Shown: positions 1 to 12,700 of the stretch, one piece after another
Numbering within the stretch: position 1 is the stretch's first letter
How the letters are laid out: each line of letters begins with the position of its first letter
IMG/VR virus record: IMGVR_UViG_3300025120_000222
Span: 1 to 35,201 of that record
DNA length: 35,201 nt
Strand: one strand, 5' to 3'
Source of the DNA: a virus
The notes under the pieces: generated by a model
What the model was told of the DNA's origin: nothing
What the model saw: the letters and a program-made list of their open reading frames with translations, nothing else
The model's database searches: none
Made by a program: the position numbers and the translations under genes

Positions 1-2123
1 CCAGAAGAAACAGAACCAGTAGAGTTAGCAGTAATATTAACGTCAAACTGCTTTCTAATAGTTAAATTAGAATTAGTTAGATCAACAGAAGCAATTTTTT
101 GCTTTGGAAGAATTGTATAAAGAGTTTTATCTAAACCTTCTTGGAAACTAGAAGAAAGGATTGTAAAATCACTTGGGTTGATATTAGAACTTGGAAGACT
201 TCCGTCGCAAACACCAGTTACACTTGTAACTACTGATAAAGTCAAAGTATGTTGAGAAACAGACTCAACCTTGGAGAAAGTTGGAACAGTAAGTCCTGGA
301 ACAGAATAAGATACTAAATCTCCAACAGTAGTAATTCCAACAAAGAATTTGGATAAATCTGTGTTGGTTACTGTACTAATACCACCACTACTTCCAGTAA
401 TATTAACTTGACCAAGATTTATTAAAGGAGTTTGAATAACATCAGCATTAAATGTAGATGCACTACCAACGATACCAAAGATTGACTGAACGTCTTTTGT
501 AGTATATGCAGTTACTGCGGTTGATACTCTAGTATTTTCTACACTATCAAATTCAAATTCTTCTCCTTGAACAAATCTACCATGCGTGTTATATGCAGTG
601 ATAATACCGGCATTTGTTATACCATATCTAAGGAATCCAGTAGCACCGCTTGCTTTTCCTTTAATATACGTTGGAGTTGACAACGTAATATTTTGATTTA
701 ATGTAATTGTAGTATATGGTTGAATGTCAAACAGAGAAGCATCCCACACGTTTGCATCTGCATTAGTTGTACTATAAGAACCAGACTCTAATGCAAAGTC
801 ATAAACTCTTGCTACACCAATTTCTTTACCTGCAACAGTAGTTTTAGTAGCACCAATTCTATTATCTCTTAAACTTACAGTATAAGATGTAGACAGTCCA
901 ATGATTGGAGAACCACTTACTCTGTTAAGACCATATGTTGATCCAGTTGTATAATTGATGCTTTGATTTGATAAAAGTTTTGTAGTTCTTGGTTTTTCAA
1001 AGTCCAAATATGTTGGACTGACAGTTTCTACCTCATATCCTCTTACATATGCTTTAGATGGACTAATTACATATGTGCCCAGACTTTCCGCTGGTACATT
1101 TCCATTATAAGTTGCTTGAGTGTCAAGAAAAACTCCTCTGTTTCCTTTTAAATTGTTTAAAGTTTCCTTAACTTCAAGAGTTGGTTCTTTTACATAGTAA
1201 TCGCCAGACTCATCATAAGTTCTTCTTGCAAATTCTTTTCCAATCTCATTATACTCTGTATCTTTTCTAATGGAAGTGATTTCACCACCATTAACCGTCA
1301 TCAATTCAATAAAATTTTCATACTTTTCCTGATCAAGTGGTTTTTTCGTTAAATATGCTCTAATTTTTAATCTGTCTGCACCTGCAGCAGTATAATTTGA
1401 AAATCCTTGAGCATTATCATTTAGATCCGAATCAATATCAGAATTAATTAACTCTTCAAAAACCTCCAAACCAATTCTATATGTTGGAACATTGCTATAT
1501 GGTTCTAAAATAATCGTTTGTTTGGGAATTTCTACAAAATATCCTCTAACAAAATAAACTCCATCATCTAAAACTGCTGAAGAACCTACTGCTGTAGCAT
1601 TTTGTGCGATTGCAGTAGCGACTGCTTCTCCATCTTGAAAAGTTATAAAACTATTTGAAAAACCACTATCAATGAGTAATGTTTCTCCATCAAGAAATAC
1701 ATCAGTGTTCCCATCTGCCGAAGAACTAATATAGTTAATGTATAAAGTATATGGTTGTCCAGGAAAAGCACTTACATTCAGATGTGCTTTTACTTTTGCT
1801 CTAACCCCAGAAACAGAACCTGTTAATATTTTGTCATTTAAATCATCAACATAATTAGTGACACTAATTCCTGAGAAGTTTGTGTCAATAAGAACACAAT
1901 CAATGTTATTATTATAACGAACACCTCCGCCTGTTACAGAATCTCCCTCTTTGAAGATGTGATTACCAAACTTTTCAATCTGATCTTGTAAAGTTGATTG
2001 AAGAGTTGTTAATTCTCTAGCCTGAACAGGATATCCTGGTTTGAATAGAACCTTAAAATAGTTATTTTGAGGATCAAAATCGTCAAAATATGGTGCGGTA
2101 TTGAGATTAGTTTCCTGGGGCAT
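1..2123 (-). CDS. DUF4815-type virion structural protein (gp10-like), 3' end outside window
   Basis: The reading frame starts at 2123 with MPQETNLN and stays open to the window edge, giving about 707 residues without a stop. The N-terminus (YFDDFDPQNNYFKVLF, then PGYPVQARELTTLQS and IEKFGNHIFKEG) matches what I recall of the DUF4815 domain of T4-like cyanophage structural proteins. These are usually placed with baseplate wedge gp10 or short-tail-fibre attachment proteins. The start is supported by AAGGA three bases upstream of the ATG and by the upstream gp8 stop only six bases away. The rest is Ser/Thr/Gly-rich beta-type sequence, as expected for a tail appendage. It is probably co-transcribed late with gp8. 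The exact T4 counterpart (gp9 or gp10) is inferred from gene order. Confidence 0.85.
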   Translation of the reverse strand, partial: MPQETNLNTAPYFDDFDPQNNYFKVLFKPGYPVQARELTTLQSTLQDQIEKFGNHIFKEGDSVTGGGVRYNNNIDCVLIDTNFSGISVTNYVDDLNDKILTGSVSGVRAKVKAHLNVSAFPGQPYTLYINYISSSADGNTDVFLDGETLLIDSGFSNSFITFQDGEAVATAIAQNATAVGSSAVLDDGVYFVRGYFVEIPKQTIILEPYSNVPTYRIGLEVFEELINSDIDSDLNDNAQGFSNYTAAGADRLKIRAYLTKKPLDQEKYENFIELMTVNGGEITSIRKDTEYNEIGKEFARRTYDESGDYYVKEPTLEVKETLNNLKGNRGVFLDTQATYNGNVPAESLGTYVISPSKAYVRGYEVETVSPTYLDFEKPRTTKLLSNQSINYTTGSTYGLNRVSGSPIIGLSTSYTVSLRDNRIGATKTTVAGKEIGVARVYDFALESGSYSTTNADANVWDASLFDIQPYTTITLNQNITLSTPTYIKGKASGATGFLRYGITNAGIITAYNTHGRFVQGEEFEFDSVENTRVSTAVTAYTTKDVQSIFGIVGSASTFNADVIQTPLINLGQVNITGSSGGISTVTNTDLSKFFVGITTVGDLVSYSVPGLTVPTFSKVESVSQHTLTLSVVTSVTGVCDGSLPSSNINPSDFTILSSSFQEGLDKTLYTILPKQKIASVDLTNSNLTIRKQFDVNITANSTGSVSS

Positions 2124-2129
2124 GATTCC

Positions 2130-3689
2130 TTAGAATTGCAAAATGACTTTGATATCTTCTTTTTGATTAGTTGACCTTGTGATAGAAGGTCTATTATCTA
2201 CATAAATTATGTTTCCAGAATATTTTTTGACTTCTGGATCGGCAACACCATTGATAAAAGAGTTCCCAAGGTAATACGTTCTATTATTTATTGAGGTGGA
2301 AACACCCGAAAAATTAGTATCAATGCCTAAAGTGGCGCTACCACCGATAATATTTACAGTGCCACTATTTCCATAATTAGGGTCTGCAGTAAATCTGTTC
2401 AGATTGAATCCATATTTTGGATTTGTTTTTAAAGAACCATCACTATTAAATCCAACAATGCTCTTATCTTGCCAATACTTCAGCACTCCGGTATTCTGAT
2501 CATAAGAAATTACTCTTCCAGCAGCAGTTGAACCCAGACCGACAGTTTGAGTAATCTCTGCATCGGGAGTAAATGTTGTAGTGCTATATCCAGTGCCAAC
2601 TAATTTCAATGCATAAGATGCACTTGCCTTATCAGTAGTCAGTATAGTAGAAGAGTTGAATGTTTCTGGATTTTCAATAAGTCCAACTCTAGCAATTTGA
2701 TTGCCAGTAATAAAGTCTGGATTCTCAGTATCATTTTCAATTCTAGAATAAACCAGAACATTGTATGCTCCAAGTTCTCTGTAAACATCTGCCCCATGAC
2801 CCCCCTGTGGAGGAATAATTACATTGAAAACAGGTACTGTTGTTCCAGTAGGAACACTCCCTGTCGCTAAATCAACAGTTCCATAAGTATAATTTGATCC
2901 ACCCTTGGAAACTGTTACAGACTCTAATTTGGAGTCATTATTGATAACGATAGTTGCTTCTGCGCCAGAACCGTCTCCTTTAATAGGAACTCCAGTATAA
3001 GTTCTGTTTGCAGTACCGATGCCTGCACCCCTATTAGTAACCGTGACAACCTTTAATTGTCCACTTGTATTTGCATTATTTCTAACTGGCGCATCAGTTG
3101 TATTTGAATCCCAATCTCTTGGCACTGGCATAAAGTTTGTAGAATCAAACTTTACAATATCGCTTGGCTTAATTGTATAAAGATATTTCCAAATATATCC
3201 ATCACCACTGTCCCCAGCAGTTCTCGGTTCAAGGTCAGTAAATGTTGGTTGATCTAAAGATGATTTGCCAGTTGTATTTTCTGGATCTGTTCCGTTATCA
3301 AGACAAATATAAACCTGAAAATCCTCATTTACAACATAATAATTTGCGGAATATAAACTTGTCGCACCTGAAGGTTTTGATGTATTGGTTCTACTTATAT
3401 CATGACGATACATATCATAGGTAGTTCCTGATTTCCAGGTAATTTTTCTAATTACTTGGCGAACATCACTCCCTCCAATTTTCTTCACAGCTATCATTGT
3501 ATCCCAATAATCATTTTCCTGCTCAAAGGAATCCTTAGGAGCAGGAGGATTATTATCCCAAGTTGAAGAATAATTAGTAGCGTTTGGCAAACCCACAAAT
3601 GAATAGTATGCATTTGTAGATGAAGTCGCTGCTGCTACAAAATTCTTTGCATTTAAAATCCTTAACTGGTCAGTTATAATTGCAGACAT
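2130..3689 (-). CDS. 8: Baseplate wedge subunit gp8
   Basis: This 519-residue protein begins MSAIITDQLRILNAKNF. Its N-terminal half has the gp8 style of T4-like cyanophages: a YWDTMIAVKKI segment, VIRKITWKSG, YVCLD-like strands and a DGYIWKYLYTI block near residue 165. gp8 sits in the baseplate wedge with gp6, gp7, gp10, gp11, gp25 and gp53. T4 gp8 is 334 aa, so this version is much longer. Residues about 212-275 carry a VVTVTNRGAG / ESVTVSKGGSNY repeat like those in the giant neighbour. It follows the giant gene by 24 bases, and AATAAATA boxes lie in that gap. The product call rests on N-terminal similarity and on position between the gp7-position protein and the DUF4815 protein. Confidence 0.85.
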   Translation of the reverse strand: MSAIITDQLRILNAKNFVAAATSSTNAYYSFVGLPNATNYSSTWDNNPPAPKDSFEQENDYWDTMIAVKKIGGSDVRQVIRKITWKSGTTYDMYRHDISRTNTSKPSGATSLYSANYYVVNEDFQVYICLDNGTDPENTTGKSSLDQPTFTDLEPRTAGDSGDGYIWKYLYTIKPSDIVKFDSTNFMPVPRDWDSNTTDAPVRNNANTSGQLKVVTVTNRGAGIGTANRTYTGVPIKGDGSGAEATIVINNDSKLESVTVSKGGSNYTYGTVDLATGSVPTGTTVPVFNVIIPPQGGHGADVYRELGAYNVLVYSRIENDTENPDFITGNQIARVGLIENPETFNSSTILTTDKASASYALKLVGTGYSTTTFTPDAEITQTVGLGSTAAGRVISYDQNTGVLKYWQDKSIVGFNSDGSLKTNPKYGFNLNRFTADPNYGNSGTVNIIGGSATLGIDTNFSGVSTSINNRTYYLGNSFINGVADPEVKKYSGNIIYVDNRPSITRSTNQKEDIKVILQF

Positions 3690-3703
3690 TTTTGCGAGGT
3701 TTT

Positions 3704-3715
3704 TATTTATTTATT
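3704..3715 (-). promoter_or_regulatory. Late-promoter-like AT box before gp8
   Basis: Two overlapping AATAAATA boxes on the minus strand lie 15 to 26 bases before the gp8 ATG and overlap the stop codon of the giant gene. T4 late promoters use TATAAATA; this differs by one base. A similar GATAAATA box precedes gp25. Assigning it as a late promoter is inference. Confidence 0.4.
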
Positions 3716-6700
3716 AGTTATAATTTAAATACTTGAGCGGGTCAAATCTCTCAACGATTGGAGATGTAGAAACTCCAACTAACCCATTATTATATGATGT
3801 AAATACATTTGCATCAGTTCTAGTTGGAATTGCAATTCTGCCCCAACTATACTCACCGAAGAAATTGCTATATCCTGTTCCAACAAGACCATTAAAGTCT
3901 TCAACACTAACTGTGACCTGGGCGACATATGTGATGCCGATACCTTGAACAGCAGTTTGTGCTATAGAAACAGCAGCGACTTCATAGATATTGTCGAGGA
4001 AAGTTGATCCAACACCAACAACACTATTATCTTGTCTCAAGGATGTCACTCCAAACCCAAGATTTGTCTTCAATGTGACAAAGTAGTATCCAGTCTGAAT
4101 TCCACTTACTGTAATTGCAGTTCCAACGATATTAGAATCTCTGAATAGAGAATCGCTTGGAATAACAAGGTCAAATATGATACCAGTAGAAGCAACACCA
4201 ACAGAAGTTGTAGAAACTCCCGATATAATTCCAAAGTCGCCTGTATAGGATACGGTCTTGATTTCTTCAACGGGAGTTCTTGATTTTTCGATCAAAACTA
4301 CCGGTGGATTTGTGGAAGTGTATCCAGTTCCTGGCGAAGAAACAGTTATTGTAGAAACTGTACCAACCCCAGAAATAGTTACATCTGCCGATGCTCTTTG
4401 TGTTGTTCCCAATCCAACTGGATTTGCGATAGTTATGGAAGGGGCGAAAGTATAACCAATACCACTTCCAGTAATAGAAATAGAACTGATAGTTCCCAAT
4501 CCAGATACGACTGTAGTTGCGGAAGCACCAACAATAACGTCTTGAGATATTATTCTAATATGCTTGTTGTCAGTCGTATTCTCTTTTGCATTATCGAAGA
4601 ATGTTCTTACATTTTCAACAAAGATAAATGTAGATCCAACACCAACAGACTGAATAATTCTTGTATTTGGATGAATCAGTGGTTCGTAGATAATTCTATC
4701 TTTTGCGACAAACTCGCCATTTACAAATTTATCCTCAGTCTGTCTACACCACTTAACTGATCTATCATAAGATTCATCTGTGGTGATTCCTGGGCCAACG
4801 TACAGATTTGTATCAATTGTGTCAGCGGAATTTACATTATAAACTGCTCTGGTGTTTTGTTGGAAAGTGAAATCGTCATCATCCAATCTAACAGTATCAC
4901 CTTTCTTAATAGTCTCTAATATATCAACATCAAGAACGTCTACAGAAGAAGAACCTTGATAGAAGAGAATCTTTGTTGTATCTCCTACTTTTGGTGCTTC
5001 TGTGAAGTTAATGAAACTACCACCATTAAATGTATATCCTTGTCCAGGAACCTGGAGAATATCATTAACAAATACAAGCAGTGTTGCTTCAACATCAATC
5101 AAAGAACCAGCAGAAGATCTAATGGTTTTTTGATTCAATTCAACTTTAATTGGGAATGACTTTCTTGAACCATCAAATAAGTTATCAATATTATCAATAA
5201 CTAAAAGATTTCCAATAGACCAACCGGAGAAACTATCAGAATAAGTTGTCTCAATTGTGAGTTGGAATTCCTCATATGAAAGTGTTGGATTTGTTGGAAT
5301 TCCTGTAAGTCCACCAATAGATGCTGTTAAGATTTCTCCCTGGCCATATGCATAACCACTATTTTCAATAGAGAACTCAATAATACTAGAACCTTGACCA
5401 ACTACAATATTAGCAGTTGCCTGACTTCCTAAACCAGAAGCGGAAGAAGAACTATAAACAAGAGGAATATTTGAATAAGATAATGGATCATCAAAGATAA
5501 TGAGTGGCGGATTTGTGGAAGTGTATCCAGTTCCTGGGTTAGTAATAGCAACACTTACAATATGTCCGCCACTGATAGCAGCAGTACCGATAAATTCAAT
5601 GTTAGAAATTCCAGTACTGAACGTCGCAACTCCAACATTTACAACAGTTTGGATTCCTACTCTATATCCAGAACCACTATTTCCAATACTGATAGAAGAA
5701 ATAGTTCCAAGACCAGATACAGTAGCAGTGCCTCCAGCAGCAACCAGTGGTTGATATCCAAATCCTTGAGTGGAACCAACAGAAACGATGACTCCTCCAA
5801 GAGGAACATTTGCAGTATTGATATCAGATGTTATTGAAGAAATTGTTCCAGTGAAGTTTACACTAGTAATACCAACATTCTCCCCAAGGGTATAATCTCC
5901 TTTCTTTTGAGTTGCTTGTGGTCCTTGGAATATCTGATTGACCAAAATAACTGCATTATCTGTAGAGAATCCAGTCACATCCGAACCGCGTGACTTCAAA
6001 TTGAATGAGGTGACAAGACCAGTAAATTGTGATGATACATCATCAAAAACATAATTGTGTGCATAAGGTTCAGTGGTGGTATCGGGTATACCAGATCTCA
6101 TAAATGATCTTCCACTAAATGTGGAATGAGTAGCAATACCAACATAATCCACATCATCTGGACTTCCTGTAGTTGTTCCAATTGGAGTTAATCCTTTTGG
6201 TGGAGATATGAAACTAATTTTGTTATCTACGATGTTATAATCACCATCAACTTTTGTCACTAACGCACCACTTGAATGGGTTGAAATTCCAGTTCCCATC
6301 CATTTTCTTCTAACTCTCATTATGTTAGTGCTTCCAACACCAACTGCTTCAACCCGTATAACCTCATTACCAATTTCAAGTAGATTGCCACTAAAGATTG
6401 ATGTAATACCACTCAATGTAATAGTGTTTTCAGTGACTTTAAACTCTTGTGACAGTGTTGTTGTAACTGCGATAGCGACGATTGGAGATTGAATTACATT
6501 ATCAATGGAAAGAACGACTCTGGAGTTTTGCTGCTTAGAAGTAAGTGAGTGAGAAGTTCCAATACCAACAGAAGTAATATCTAAAGGTGTTGGAACAGTT
6601 TTGAGTGCATTCTCAACACTACCTGCAAGTTTAATTGAAATATCATCAACTTTAATAGCATACACGGTAGTAGGAAGTTTGTCTGTTACACCAACTCCAG

Positions 6701-9700
6701 GAATATTTGTAGAACTAATCCCAATTGCCTGAGTTGTTCCTGCACCAGCGTGTTCATAAACTAATTCCTCTCCAGTAACAAAGAAGTGGTTTGGAACCTG
6801 AATAGTATCTTTAGCAACACTAACGACAGTGGATGCGCTACCAACAAAGTATCTTTCAAAAATTGGAAGTTGCTTATGAGTTAATTGGAACTCTCTCTTA
6901 ACATCACTATCTGTTCCAGTGTAATCTCCATTTCCAGTTAAGATTGATGCGTTAGTAAGGTTGATTCTGGTATTAGTATTGCTAGTATCTACCAAACGAA
7001 GTGCGTTTTGGAAAACACGAACTTCAACATCTGCAGATGCAATTGGAGTAAATGTAAGTTCAGTATTGCTACCAGATAATTGAGCATCAAAAGAACCAAG
7101 ACTAGATTCGGTTTCCAAATTACCAAACTCCGAAATATATGCATCTCTAGAATCGCTGGCCAGAGTTATTTCTGAGATTTGATATTGAGAATTTGTCTTA
7201 TCTTCAATAGTTGCGATATAGTATGCACAATCAAAGTCACCTGATGGATATTGGGCAACTGATGTTGCTACTGGAGAAGATGTGGACGCAATAGATGTTA
7301 TTCTGGAGTCTAATCGTGCAGTATCCATAGTATAAGTTCCGACACCAACTGAAGCAGTATCTGCAATAGAAACCCTTATGGTGTTGACATGATGAGTAAC
7401 CCCAAGTGCAACGTTTGGAGTAAAATCAATATTAACATTAGAACCAGATAAGTATGCACTATAAGTACCAATTCCTGCAGAAAGTGTTCCAGTATCTGAT
7501 ACTAATTGTCCATATTCAATAAGGTTTACTTCACTTCCATCATGAATTACTGTCAGTTCGTCAAACTCAAAATAAGAACTATCGTCTGCTGCATATTGAA
7601 CCTGTATTTTAGATGCTCTGTATGTTGAGGCAATTCCAACAATTGTAGTTGCACTGCTAGTTCCTGTAGTAATAGATGTTGTACTACTAGCAACCTTAAC
7701 AGTATCTCCAAAATCAGTACTACCAATACCCGCAAAAGTATCTTCAAGAGTATATGCAAGTGTGCTTACATTATAATCATTTAATGAATACTTAGTTGGA
7801 TAGAATAATAATTGACCTTCAGTTCCAAGAATATTAAATTCAAAAGAACCAAGGTTATCAAAGGTTGGAATATCTCCATATTCATTTGTATATCCAATTC
7901 CATTGTCATCATGAATTAGAGTAACAATACTAAGTTGTTTTTCATCCGAAAATCTTACATCATCAATAAGTACAAAATACTTTTTAGATCTTGCAAGAGA
8001 AATGTCAAACAGATTGACGGTACTAAATCTTTCTACTCTTGGAAGGTCATTAAACTGTGGACTCAAATCATCAATAGTAAGAACTCTGTTCCCAACAGAT
8101 TCAATATAATCTTGAAGTGTGCGACTATTGAATACAATTTCATTTGATGCAACAGTAGAATCAACATTTAAAGTCAACTCTGTTGCTAAGTCAAAATCGT
8201 TTACGCAATTTAAATCAACTTCTGATATGAAGTCTGCAATTCCAATGAAAGTCCCTTCATTTTGATTGGTGCTAATGCCAACATCATCAGGATCTTTAGA
8301 TTCTACAATCAAGTCGGAGAACTTCTTAAATCCTGCAGTATGATTAAGAGAACTTACTGCATTATCCCACTTTGCATATTCAACTCTAGACTTCAGTGCA
8401 TATGAGAAGTACTGATAATAGTCATTATCATGCAATCTTTGAATGCTGTTATTGAGGAATCCAACTTCATTCAACCACCCTTTCTTGACCACAGAAGAAT
8501 CGTCAACGTTATATAAAGAATTAAACAGATTGACTGCTACAATATTTGCTATAGATTTTGAAGAAGAACCAACAACATTCTCTTCAATCTTGAAAGCATT
8601 AATTGCAGATACCTTAAGGTGTCCAAGTCTTGGATTCCAAGAATTGACAATACCAGAAGAAGATGGAGAAGTTATAGGTTCTCCTCTAAAGAACTCATTT
8701 ACACCTAAAGTAATGTCAAATATTGGGAAGTGCTTTGATGGAATTACTCTACCGACAGAATTTAATGCATCATATGTGCCTGGAATTTCTCCACTAGCAA
8801 GGTACTCTGAAAGATTATATGTAATTGATCCATTTGCGCCACCAATGTTTGGATCCATTTGAGTAACATTGAATCGACTGTAGTTGTATCGAGATGAATT
8901 ATATCCTTTTACAGTATTTCCAACTCCAACACTGATGTTTTCAATTAAAACAGTTTCGCCAACAGCGAAGGGGAAGTCTGATAAACTACTATAACTAGAA
9001 CCCAAAGAAACAGTAACATCTTTAGTTGCTGAATCAAATGTAATATTTTTAATTGAAACTCCGTTTGTATTATTGATTGGAATAATAGTTGGAGTAGTAT
9101 CACTTAAAGAAAATGTGTTTCTAGAAATGGTAACAGTATCGTCCCCAAGTTCATAATTCAAATCAACATCAGAAACAACTTGATTTGTTAAACCATCAAG
9201 AACAACCAAGTCTGGAGCAAGGATATAGTTTTGACCAACAGAAGATATACCAATAGAAGCAAATTTATTATAAGGATTTACTATTAAAATCTGCGGAAGT
9301 TGTGCTTCAGGTCTTAACGTTTTATCTACAGAATATTCAAAACCAATATCTTGAATATCAACTTTAGTGACCTTACCAATATCAAAACCTGCAGGGACAA
9401 GAATAGCATCTGTTCCTAGTCCACTATTAATTCTTGAAATGTTTGGCAAAGAATGATAGTTTCTACCTCTAGAAACCATAGAAACTTCTGCAATTGAACC
9501 ATAAGCAGTTGTGGAGTTTGTATTATAAAATAATTCACCATCAGTAGGAATATATTGATCTTCTGAAGGAGCAGCAAAAATACTAAATGAGAACGTAGTA
9601 GATCCAATTCCACTTATATAATTTTGCTGCGTAAGAACATTGTTTTTTACAACTAATTCGTTGTAGTTTTTAATATTCTCCGAATCAGAAGTAATTTCTT

Positions 9701-12700
9701 TCTTAACTGCAGTGTTAAGAGTTAGATTGATGGGAACTGCTCCATAATATAAAACCTGCGGTAGATTTTCTGTAACCTTGATAGTTAGTTTTGCCAGGGT
9801 GCTTAATCCAACAGAACCACTCTTAGTTACTTCAAAGTTTTCGGTAACAGACGAAGAATAGAATTGATTTTTAAGTTCTCTGTCCGAGAAAATTCCAAAG
9901 TCAAATGCTGAGTAAGATGTTGAATTATTTGTGAATGAAAGAGAAGAATCAGAAAGATCAAACTCTAAAGTTTTATTTCTTTCCAAAATCAATGGTGGAT
10001 TTACTTTTGAAATCGTTCCAGAAGAAGTTCCTGTAATATTGACAAAAATTGGAGATGCCTTCAGTGCATCTGTTATACTTTTGCATAGTTTAATTTTATC
10101 ATTGCCTACAACAAAAACATAGTAGATTTCATTGTCTGCAAGGCCGGTAGCGGGAGTTATGGCAGTATGAATTACTTTCTGCCCTCTAGACAGATTGTGA
10201 TTCGTAATTGTTATAATATCAGATGCAGTATCAACATCAGAAGCAGTAAAACTTCTAGGATCAATTACAAGTCTTCTATGGTAATCATTATATGCTACAG
10301 AAATAGTAGTCGTAATACCTGCAAGAACATTTAAAGACACATAATCATTAAATTGAAGACCGTGAGTTGAACCGGTGGTTATGGTTGCACTGTTCTTGTT
10401 AACAGTAGCAATTAAGATATTCTCTGGATTTGTTTTTAAACTATGCTTTTCTCCGGTTCCAATACCGGTAAAGAATAATGTATTAACATAAACTGAACTG
10501 TTGATACCAACAAAAGAACCAGTTGTACCAATACCAATTTTCGCAGTTGCAATTCCAATCAGATCATTAGATATTTTTCCTGCATATACTGTCTGACCAT
10601 TTGTAAGACTGAAGATATCAATACCATCGGTGGATACACCGATAGAGTCTCCACTATTATTGAAATATGTTAAAGTATCTCCAGTTGTTAATTTGTGCTC
10701 TGGAAGATAAAATGCTTTAGTTGGAATGTTAATATTTGAGATTCCGGCACCAGGATTAGCAAAAACTAAAGTTAAACCAATTCCAACTCCAGCGGTCGTT
10801 CCTACCCCAACGGTTTCTTGTGGATCAAAATATAATTCTCTACTATAATCAAACTTTGATTCATTGTTAACTAAGTAAATGGAGGTTGTTAACTTTCTTG
10901 GTTTTTCTTCTAGTAATGAAGAAGCAGTATGTGAGGAACCAACAGTTCCATCATATGCTCTTTCAACACGTAGTCTAGATGATAACTTATCTATATTTAA
11001 GATTCTAACTTTTTCTGTACCAATTCCCAGAACATCATTTTCTCTAAATCTTGGGAATGAAAGATCACCAGTTACATTAAAGTATGTTACTATTCCTGTA
11101 GAAGAAGTAGATTCAACATCTAGAGCAAGATTTAATGACTCTGTATGAATTCCTACCAGGAAAAATCTATCTTCAATATTAGTTGATGATGTCGATACTC
11201 CAGACAAAGATATTTTATCAAAGTTGGATAACCCATGAGGTGCAGTTGCAAAACCAACAAAACCGCTTCCGTTGGTCAATGGGAAAAACTCTACATTTGA
11301 TACAGTAGACTTTGCAATACTTATATTATTGATTCTCTGTCCAGTTATTTGGGACACCACTGCACGTGCGCCATTTCCGCCGGTATCTTGATTGTCAAAT
11401 ATGACTTTATCATTTACTTGATAATTCTGCCCACTACTGCTGATGCCAACAAATAAAACATTACCCTTTGTAGTATTTGCTACAATAATGTTCTGCTTTT
11501 GAATTTTATTAGAATCAACAATAAAATCATACTCAGTGTTGGGATTCAATACACCATATGGAGTAGTATTTCTAGACAGATTGGTTTCATTTAAATTGAT
11601 ATCATCTTGGTTTGATTTGATATCGTAGTTGTATGGGATAGGAGTTGACTTATATTTGTCTCCAATAAAATATGGGAACTCTGGTTTTCTATAACTCTTA
11701 AACTGTCCACTAGACTCTATAGCATTTGTATTGATTGTAGTAAAATATGCATAAACACCGTTAGGAAATTCTGGAGTCTTGCAAAATCTTCCATTATATT
11801 CATCAAGGTCCCCAGAACCATCATAAACATAATCATTAGTAAAGAATCCGTCAATATAAGTTACATTACCATTGGAGTCTAATGGATTTGGTCTATCAGT
11901 AGATGGTGATAATGTATATCCAGATTTTAGTAGTCTTGGAGTTCCTCCAGTTATCGTGCCATATCCATAAGGTCCATAGATTGGATTGCCATCATAAGCA
12001 TATCCAATAATTGGAGAATGAGTGTCTGATAATACTTCCCTTCCATTCTGAAGTTTAAGGTCAGTGATAAATGTTTCTTGACCGTTTACAATTTTGGTTC
12101 CTAAAATGGATCTTCTCAGTTTTCTTGGTGAATATATGTGAGTATATTGAAGTCCATAAGAAGAGTTTGCTCCCTCAAATATTACACCATCATCTTCAGA
12201 TATTTTATTGTTGGAAATAAGTCTATCAAAAATATTAATATTCCATATTTTTGGATTAAATCCAAACTGTGCATTCTTTCCAGCACTAATTACCTTAATT
12301 GTAGTATCTTTTTCTAAGTATGCTCTACCACCAGTGATTACTTTAACTTCCGTTATAACTCCACCAGAAATTACAGGAGTAAGAATTGCGCCATTTCCAG
12401 TTCCAATTACTTCTAAAGTTGGAGGAGCATTATATGAACTGCCAGAATTAAAGATCAATACTTGAACAATCTTTCCATCATTGATAATTGGTTTTAGTTG
12501 AGCACCAGAACCACTATCCAAACTGAACGTTGGTTGTTTATTGTAATTTAAGATTTCAGAGGAACCATAACCAACACCACCATCTTCAACAAATACAGAC
12601 TTAACTTCTCCCCTAAAGATAGGTTGAATCTCTGCGTTGAAGTTTTGTCCAGTGAGAGTAGATACTCCAATCTCACCTTTTACTTCTACTGTAATTGAAG

